Of a stretch of 48,430 bases of DNA, positions 43,547-48,430 are shown piece after piece. Both the position numbers and the translations under genes were made by a program. The stretch is from Planctomycetota bacterium (GTDB lineage Bacteria; Planctomycetota; Phycisphaerae; FEN-1346): contig JAUVZF010000024.1 in NCBI GenBank assembly GCA_030602705.1, forward strand, positions 1-48,430. Reading direction: 5' to 3'. Position 1 is the first letter of the stretch. Every line of letters starts with the position of its first letter. Below the pieces are notes generated by a model, which saw nothing but the letters and a program-made list of their open reading frames with translations, was not told where the DNA came from and made no database searches.

Positions 43547-45484
43547 TTAGGCTATATCGCCCTGCCTGTCGACAAACGCCCGCATCCAGAGTTCCAGGCA
43601 CAGAAGCGCCCACAGCCGGTCGCCGTGATCGGCACGGAGCGACGTGTGGGCGGCGATGAGTTCTTCGACCGTCTCGCCTTGAAACAGGCCCCGCCCGAGC
43701 GTCCGTTTATCGAGCAGAATCCCCCGCATCCAGCCGGCGCAGGCGCCGGCCAGCCAGCGGCCGACCGGCACGCCGAACCCCATCTTTCCGCGCGTGAGGA
43801 TGCTCTGCGGCAGAAAAAGGGTCCTGGACCCTTTTGGGGAGAACGCCTCGCGCAGAATTGCTTTGCCCTGCGGCAGCCGCCCCAGCCGCGGACGCCACTT
43901 CAGGTTCACCGGCATCTGCCGCGCGAGTTCCACCACGCGGTGGTCGAGCAGCGGAGAGCGGACCTCCAGGCCGTGGGCCATCGAGGCGACGTCGACCTTC
44001 GCCAGGCAATCGTTCGGCAAATAATCCGCAAGGTCGATGGCCATCGCCCGGTCCACCCACGGCCGCGTGTCAAGGTTGCGGATGCAGGCGCGCCACCGCT
44101 CCAGCGGGTCGGCCGCGAGTGCCTCTGCGGCGAAATCGGGCGTGAGCAGCAAGGCCAGATCGGCGCTTGAGAACAGCGACCGCCATCGGAGGTATCGAGG
44201 CAGCGGGTCGAGGTCGAGGGCCGAGAGAAACCGCCGCGCAGCGTTCCATCGGCCCTTGCGGCCGGGACGCGGCGGCATCCGCCGACCCAACTGCGCGAGC
44301 AGGCGCCGTGTGCCGGCGGCCATCCCCTCGCTTACCGCCATGGCTGCATGTCGCGGGTAGCCGCCGAACGATTCGTCGCCGCCGTCGCCCGACAGTGCCA
44401 CCGTTACGTCGCGCCGCGCCTCGCGGGCCAGGTAGTAGACGGCGATGCCGGAGGAGTCGGCGAACGGTTCGCCGTGATGCCGGACCAGCGTCTCGAGCGC
44501 CTCCACGCACTTCGGTTCGACATTCACCTCGGTGTGCCGGGCGCCGAGCCGTTCGGCCACGTCGCGGGCGCGGGCCGACTCGTCCCAGCCGCTCTCGGCA
44601 AAGCGGACGGTGAACGTCCGGAGTTGGCCGCTCACGTGCTCGGCCGCCAGGGCTGCCACGACGGAGGAATCCATCCCGCCCGAGAGCAGCACCCCGAGCG
44701 GCACATCGGCCGCAAGGCGCGACCGCACGGCCTCCGAGAGCGTCGCGAGGAGCCGTTCGCGCCACGCGGCCGGGCTCGTGTCCGTGTCGGGCGGGCCGCC
44801 AGGGACGTCCCAGTACCGCGTCGGCCCGGCGACCTGGTTGGCGGCCGCATCGAACTGCAGGTAGTGGGCGGGCTCCAGTTTGTGGATTCCCGCAAATCCC
44901 GTGGCGGGGGCCGGGACGTAACCGAAGCGTAGAAACGTGCCGATGGCCTGCGGGTGCATCTCGCGCGGCACGTCGGTGCAGGCCAGCAGTGCGGCCGGTT
45001 CGCTCGCGAACACCAGCCCCATCGGCCCGTGCCACCAGTAAAGCGGCTTCTGGCCGAGGCGGTCGCGGGCGAGCAGCAGCCGCTGCCGGGGCGCGTCCCA
45101 AATGGCGAAGGCGAACATGCCGACCAGCCGCCCCACCATGTCCGGCCCGTCATCCTCGTACAGGTGGACGAGTACCTCCGTATCGCCCGCCGAGGCGAAC
45201 TCGTGGCCGCACGCTTCCAGACGCCGCCGCAGGTCGCCGTAGTTGTACACCGCGCCGTCCTGCGCCAGGTGCACCGAGCCGTCTTCGTTGGTCGCGGGCT
45301 GGCGGCTGCCGGACGGGTCGATGACGGCCAGGCGCCGGACGCCAAGACCGGCGCGGCCGCGCTCGTCGATCCAGACGCCCTCCTCGTCCGGGCCGCGATG
45401 CACCAGCGCCGAGACCATGCGGCCGAGGGCGGCGGTATCGACCGCGGCGCCGTCTGTCCGGATGATTCCGGCGATGCCGCACAT
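43547..45484 (-). CDS. asnB: Asparagine synthase (glutamine-hydrolysing), with a palindromic insertion
   Basis: AsnB transfers ammonia from glutamine to aspartate (or acts on related substrates in sugar biosynthesis). The 645-aa protein starts MCGIAGI with the catalytic Cys2 (ATG 45484, GGAGGAG upstream), shows LVHRGPDEEGVW, and has the synthetase pyrophosphate loop VLLSGGMDSSVVAALA and ALSGDGGDESFGGYPRH. Near residue 550 the normal link between ILREAF and LPQSILTRGKMGFGVP is extended by SPKGSRTLF, encoded by a family C palindrome. The frame is intact. Convergent with the DUF4411 gene, 10 bases away. The group includes exopolysaccharide-linked enzymes, so true asparagine synthesis is not certain. 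Confidence 0.93.
   Translation of the reverse strand: MCGIAGIIRTDGAAVDTAALGRMVSALVHRGPDEEGVWIDERGRAGLGVRRLAVIDPSGSRQPATNEDGSVHLAQDGAVYNYGDLRRRLEACGHEFASAGDTEVLVHLYEDDGPDMVGRLVGMFAFAIWDAPRQRLLLARDRLGQKPLYWWHGPMGLVFASEPAALLACTDVPREMHPQAIGTFLRFGYVPAPATGFAGIHKLEPAHYLQFDAAANQVAGPTRYWDVPGGPPDTDTSPAAWRERLLATLSEAVRSRLAADVPLGVLLSGGMDSSVVAALAAEHVSGQLRTFTVRFAESGWDESARARDVAERLGARHTEVNVEPKCVEALETLVRHHGEPFADSSGIAVYYLAREARRDVTVALSGDGGDESFGGYPRHAAMAVSEGMAAGTRRLLAQLGRRMPPRPGRKGRWNAARRFLSALDLDPLPRYLRWRSLFSSADLALLLTPDFAAEALAADPLERWRACIRNLDTRPWVDRAMAIDLADYLPNDCLAKVDVASMAHGLEVRSPLLDHRVVELARQMPVNLKWRPRLGRLPQGKAILREAFSPKGSRTLFLPQSILTRGKMGFGVPVGRWLAGACAGWMRGILLDKRTLGRGLFQGETVEELIAAHTSLRADHGDRLWALLCLELWMRAFVDRQGDIA
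43811..43841. repeat. Family C hairpin inside asnB
   Basis: AAAAGGGTCCTGGACCCTTTT (43815-43835) is the same type of palindrome as those in the composite elements, with stem GGGTCC instead of GGTTCC or GGTACC. The left flank CAGA matches the inner side of the composite elements. Confidence 0.85.
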
Positions 45485-45578
45485 GAAGTGGCTCCTCCGG
45501 CCGAGTCTAGGCCCCGCCCGCGCGCGGTCAAGGCAAAACGGCACGGGGCGCCGCGCCCGGGCGATTTGCCCATAATGG

Positions 45579-45608
45579 TTGACACCCGGCGTGCGGCCGA
45601 CCTATAAT
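45579..45608 (+). promoter_or_regulatory. Consensus sigma-70 promoter of the lipoprotein group
   Basis: TTGACA (45579-45584), 18 bases, TATAAT (45603-45608); both boxes match the consensus in full. It precedes the lipoprotein gene at 45647, whose two followers in the same direction are 18 and 17 bases apart. Confidence 0.8.
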
Positions 45609-45646
45609 CCGCCCTGGATACGTGGGGCGCACCTGGGAGGTGGTGT

Positions 45647-46384
45647 GTGAGGCGACCGTTCCAATCGCCTGGCCGTCCGGCGTGGGTCATCGGCCTTGCG
45701 GGGATTCTTGCGCTGGTTGCGGCGGGGTGCGGGTCGCGCCGCCCGTCGCAGCGCTTCCAGCGCGACAAGATGGTCCTGGACCTGGCCGACGCCCTGCGCG
45801 CTGAAGCGTTGAAGGTGCCGCAGGACGGTCAGCGCGAGCGGCTCGTGTCGGGCCTGATCCGCCTGAGGGAATTGATGTTGACCGCGTCGACACTGAAGCC
45901 TGCCGGCGAGGCGCCGGGCGCGCCGACGCTGCCGGAGCCTGCGGGCGGAGACAAGCCCGCCCCGCCGTGGGCCACGATGTTCGCCCCGCGGAGCCTCGTG
46001 GTGGGGTTCTTCACGCGGAGCAAGAACTTCGACGAGGTGCCCGGCGACGACGGCCTGGAGGTCCGGCTCCAGCCGCTCGATGCGTTCGGCGACCCCACGA
46101 AGACCGTGGGCTCCTACCGGATCGAGGTCTTCGAGTACCGGCTCCGCACGGGCGAGAAACTTGGCCGGCGGCTGGGGCACTGGTTCGTGGCCGTCCTGGA
46201 CGAGGCGGCCAACCGCAAGTACTACGACCCGGTGGACCGCTCGTACGTGTTCCCCCTGCTGTGGGACCACGAGATCGAGCCCGGCTCGGCCGTGATCGTT
46301 CAGGCCACGTACTACCCGCCGGGCGGGTTCACGGAGAAACTGTTCGCCCAGCGCGTGATCAAGATCGGCGAGCCGTCCGAGTAA
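45647..46384 (+). CDS. Lipoprotein, first of three; paralogue of the one at 47370-48005
   Basis: The 245-aa product starts at GTG 45647 with GGGAGG upstream. The N-terminus carries Arg residues and IGLAGILALVAAGC with a lipobox Cys. The middle contains an Ala/Pro/Glu-rich stretch, and the C-terminal ~130 residues form a beta-rich domain: LVVGFFTRS, VRLQPLDAFGDPTKTVGSYR, ATYYPPGGFTEKLFAQ. The same pattern (VRFG..T, IIVQPLDAEGDVVKRAGRLV) is in the oppositely oriented lipoprotein nearby. The role is unknown; probably envelope. It is transcribed from the strong promoter at 45579-45608. Confidence 0.78.
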   Translation: MRRPFQSPGRPAWVIGLAGILALVAAGCGSRRPSQRFQRDKMVLDLADALRAEALKVPQDGQRERLVSGLIRLRELMLTASTLKPAGEAPGAPTLPEPAGGDKPAPPWATMFAPRSLVVGFFTRSKNFDEVPGDDGLEVRLQPLDAFGDPTKTVGSYRIEVFEYRLRTGEKLGRRLGHWFVAVLDEAANRKYYDPVDRSYVFPLLWDHEIEPGSAVIVQATYYPPGGFTEKLFAQRVIKIGEPSE

Positions 46385-46402
46385 CAGCAGCGAGGTGAGG
46401 CT

Positions 46403-46741
46403 ATGGTGCGGCGGGTGTTGTGGGTGCTTCTGGCGGCCGGTGTCGCCGCGTCTGCGGCCGGGTGCGAGTTGACGCGCAAGAACTACCAGACCGTCTCGCT
46501 CGGCCACTCGGCAGATGAAGTGAAGAAAGTGCTCGGGAGTCCCCGATATGAGTCTGAGGGACAGTGGGTCTACACCCGCGACGATCTCCGCGATCTGACG
46601 AAGGTGGAGATCTACTTCGACGCCGACAAGAAGGTTGTCGGGAAATCCTGGCAGAACCCGGAGAAACCTTGGGAAAACCACCGCGAAGGGCAAGTCCCCA
46701 CCCGGCAGCGGCCGGGGGACGCCGTTCAAGGCGGAGCGTGA
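46403..46741 (+). CDS. Small BamE/SmpA-like lipoprotein
   Basis: The 112-aa product has a signal with lipobox (LLAAGVAASAAGC) and then the BamE/OmlA-like pattern TVSLGHSADEVKKVLGSPRY, VYTRDDLRDLTKVEIYFDAD. In E. coli, BamE is part of the outer membrane protein assembly complex; more generally such domains are small lipid-anchored modules. GAGGTGAGG precedes the ATG. It is 18 bases after the preceding lipoprotein gene and 17 before the next, so all three form one operon. The assignment is by pattern only. Confidence 0.75.
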   Translation: MVRRVLWVLLAAGVAASAAGCELTRKNYQTVSLGHSADEVKKVLGSPRYESEGQWVYTRDDLRDLTKVEIYFDADKKVVGKSWQNPEKPWENHREGQVPTRQRPGDAVQGGA

Positions 46742-46758
46742 CCTGAAAGGATGGACGC

Positions 46759-47226
46759 ATGCACGTGAATCGGTATGTTCTGGCTGTCCTGGCCACCGCG
46801 AGCCTCGCGGCGACGGGCTGTTGGTACCAACGCCCGGGCTTCGACGATATGTACGCCGACGTCGAGATCGGCATGAGCAAGGACGAGGTCATCGAAGCCC
46901 TCGGCCAGCCTACGGCCGTGCTCGGTGACACCGGCTTCGGCGACGCACCGGGTGCGGTCGCACCCGAGGACGCCAACGAGATGTTTTACCTCTACGACGA
47001 CCCGCTCGAGCCGGTCCGTTTCCGTTTCGTCCTCAACGACAAAGGCGTCGTCATCGAGAAGTACTACGAAACGAAGAAGGAACTGGCGAAGCGGGCCGAA
47101 GAGACGAAGGGCCAGGTGCCCCCCGTCGAGCGGTTGCCGGGCGAGCGAGAGCCCGGACGCCGCTACCCCGGCGGGGCGCTCAAGCGCTTCGAGACGATAC
47201 CGGGGATGCCCGAAAGAATCAAATAA
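46759..47226 (+). CDS. BamE/SmpA-like lipoprotein, second copy
   Basis: The 155-aa product starts at ATG 46759 with AAAGGA upstream and has the lipobox region LAVLATASLAATGC. The next part matches the preceding gene product in design: YADVEIGMSKDEVIEALGQP followed by NEMFYLYDDPLEPVRFRFVL and NDKGVVIEKYYE, the G-M-S-x-x-E-V-x-x-x-L-G-x-P motif of BamE-type domains. A charged Pro-rich tail follows. Last gene of the three-lipoprotein operon; a family C composite element lies 29 bases after the stop, perhaps as its 3' structure. Confidence 0.75.
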   Translation: MHVNRYVLAVLATASLAATGCWYQRPGFDDMYADVEIGMSKDEVIEALGQPTAVLGDTGFGDAPGAVAPEDANEMFYLYDDPLEPVRFRFVLNDKGVVIEKYYETKKELAKRAEETKGQVPPVERLPGEREPGRRYPGGALKRFETIPGMPERIK

Positions 47227-47255
47227 CCACGCCGCGCCCGGCGCCCTGGGCGTCA

Positions 47256-47333
47256 GGCAAAAAGGTACCAGGTACCTTTTCCCCGAAGGGCCCGGAGGGT
47301 GCTACGCAGAAAAGGTACCTGGTACCTTTTTGC
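47256..47333. repeat. Composite palindromic element (family C, copy 2, inverted)
   Basis: AAAAGGTACCAGGTACCTTTT and AAAAGGTACCTGGTACCTTTT flank a core containing GGGCCCGGAGGGTGCTACGC, the exact reverse complement of the core in copy 1 apart from a few bases. Relative to copy 1 both hairpins have GGTACC in place of GGTTCC, a change made symmetrically in both arms of both hairpins. Confidence 0.92.
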
Positions 47334-47369
47334 CCTGCCCCACGGCTCGCCTCGGCGGGCCGTGGTTTC

Positions 47370-48005
47370 TTATGGCGTCTCGGCGTCCGGGGCCGGGGGC
47401 TTGACGATGGCGACCTCGGCTTCGGCAACGAGCGCCTCGCCCGAGAGCGTCGTGAACGTTGCCCGCAGAATAAGCGTCTCGCCCTCGGGCATCCGGCCGC
47501 CGGGCCACGGCCATTTCATGACGTAACCGCGGATGCCGAGGCTGCCGATCCACGTCTCGGCGAGCGCGTCGGGCCCGAGTTCCCACCGGTGGTATGGTTT
47601 GTGCGGCTTGCCGTCGCCCTGCGGTTCGAGGGCTTCGAGCACCAGGCGTCCGGCGCGTTTGACGACGTCGCCCTCGGCGTCGAGGGGCTGGACGATGATC
47701 TTGATGCGTTCGTCGCCCGCCGCGCCGTCGGTGTCGAGGCCGCCGGTGTGCTTGCCGAACCGGACGGCGATGGGGCGGAAGGGGTCGTCGGTGGGCGGCT
47801 TGGCCGGGGCGGGCGTGGCTCCGCTGCGCTGGAGGTCGGCCACGCGTTTCTCGGCGGCGAGCAGTGTCTCCGCCAGGTCGCGGTTTCGCGTCATCAGCAG
47901 GCGGATCTGGTCCTCGCGCGACAGGTGCGGTCCGTTCTCACAGCCGGCCCCCAGCGTGATAACCGCCACGCAGGCGAGAAGAGTTGGCAGGTTTCGTCGC
48001 TTCAT
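47370..48005 (-). CDS. Lipoprotein, paralogue of the one at 45647-46384
   Basis: The 211-aa product starts at ATG 48005 with GGGGAGG upstream. The signal LLACVAVITLGAGC ends in a lipobox Cys; then comes a helical, probably coiled-coil stretch ([20 protein letters not shown]) and a beta-rich C-terminal domain with FRPIAVRFGKHTGGLDTD, KIIVQPLDAEGDVVK and ILRATFTTLSGEALV. The matching order of motifs shows it is a paralogue of the lipoprotein on the other strand. The function is unknown; both may be parts of one envelope complex. It is convergent with the three-gene operon. Confidence 0.78.
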   Translation of the reverse strand: MKRRNLPTLLACVAVITLGAGCENGPHLSREDQIRLLMTRNRDLAETLLAAEKRVADLQRSGATPAPAKPPTDDPFRPIAVRFGKHTGGLDTDGAAGDERIKIIVQPLDAEGDVVKRAGRLVLEALEPQGDGKPHKPYHRWELGPDALAETWIGSLGIRGYVMKWPWPGGRMPEGETLILRATFTTLSGEALVAEAEVAIVKPPAPDAETP

Positions 48006-48104
48006 GGCGCCGGCGCCTCCCCGCGCGGCTGTGTCCGTGCCTCGGCCGAGCGTCACTCTAGGGCGCCGCCGGCCGCCTGTCAACCGGCGCGTTACCGCAG
48101 GCGC

Positions 48105-48430
48105 GGTGGGTGGCACGGCAGCCCGAAGGGCGGCCGTGTTCGACGCTGGGAGCCCACGGTCACGCTGCGCGTGGCCGTGCCACCCGGCTAGGAACGTACG
48201 GTGTGCCCACCCACCGGCGCGGTTTGCATTCGCGTGGCGCGGCGGGTGGCACGGCAGCCCGAAGGGCGGCCGTGTTCGACGCCGGGAGCCCACGGTCACG
48301 CTGCGCGTGGCCGTGCCACCCTGCTAAAACGTACGGTGTGCCCACCCACCGGCGCGGTTTGCATTCGCGTGGCGCGGCGGGTGGCACGGCAGCCCGAAGG
48401 GCGGCCGTGTTCGACGCCGGGAGCCCACGG
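48105..48430. repeat. 135-136-bp tandem repeat, at least 2.4 copies, continuing past the window end
   Basis: TGGCACGGCAGCCCGAAGGG starts at 48111, 48247 and 48382, so the period is 136 then 135 bases. Each unit contains GGGTGGCACGGC and its inverse GCCGTGCCACC about 65 bases later, so each can form a long hairpin. Units differ by a few bases only (for example CGACGCTGGG and CGACGCCGGG). No gene is seen from 48006 to the end. Confidence 0.92.

Noticed and set aside
48098-48387. Open frames in the 135-bp repeat
   Set aside because: They only reflect the repeat; the translated parts recur with it and lack start signals.

Overview
The window looks like a chromosomal segment of a high-GC, Gram-negative-type bacterium, most likely a Planctomycetota (Phycisphaerae-like) genome. 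The reasons are indirect. There are many lipoproteins with short lipobox signals, a DUF4159 protein fused to a prenyltransferase-like barrel, a secreted double FAD-dependent oxidoreductase with a discoidin-like insert, a DUF6599 lipoprotein, an HTH-then-receiver regulator, ferredoxin-tailed aldo/keto reductases and a C-terminal sulfatase remnant. No rRNA or tRNA gene was recognised, so the assignment rests on protein style only.

Layout. 1-7.3 kb (minus strand): a truncated secreted protein, an esterase remnant, a large FAD oxidoreductase, a six-copy 57-bp tandem array and a RodA/FtsW-type glycosyltransferase. 7.3-11 kb (plus): a LolA-like lipoprotein, a large TPR protein and a lipoprotein whose message is probably leaderless. 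11-16.5 kb (minus): metabolic genes pabC, pabB, purN, a zinc ribbon, argB and a LOG-family protein. 16.5-17.7 kb: a REP-type hairpin cluster with its own RAYT (REP-associated tyrosine transposase). 17.7-30 kb (minus): rmuC, gyrB, a 42-aa peptide, the DUF4159 protein, two aldo/keto reductases, a second RAYT inside a second hairpin cluster and a DUF6599 lipoprotein. 30-34.1 kb: dciA, dnaN and dnaA with DnaA-box-like sites, the probable replication-origin neighbourhood. 34-38.1 kb: an MsbA-like exporter and rplS-trmD-rpsP, without rimM. 38-43.5 kb (plus): a small zinc metallopeptidase, a DUF167 protein, the HTH-receiver regulator, purB and an ImmA/IrrE-DUF4411 toxin-antitoxin-like pair. 43.5-48.4 kb: asnB (minus), three small lipoproteins (plus), a paralogous lipoprotein (minus) and a 135-bp tandem repeat running off the end.

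The most striking theme is small palindromic repeats. At least six families are present. Two are physically linked to different RAYT genes. Family A has a constant GGCTAAC tail and perfectly paired stems of differing sequence; about 22 copies lie in this window, one inside pabB in frame and three at the 5' end of the DUF167 gene. Another family (AAAAGG...CCTTTT palindromes) occurs as two composite elements in opposite orientation whose stems have changed symmetrically, and a single hairpin of it is inserted in frame in asnB. Sequence variation with preserved pairing implies that the structure, not the sequence, is maintained. This is the best candidate here for an unusual biological system.
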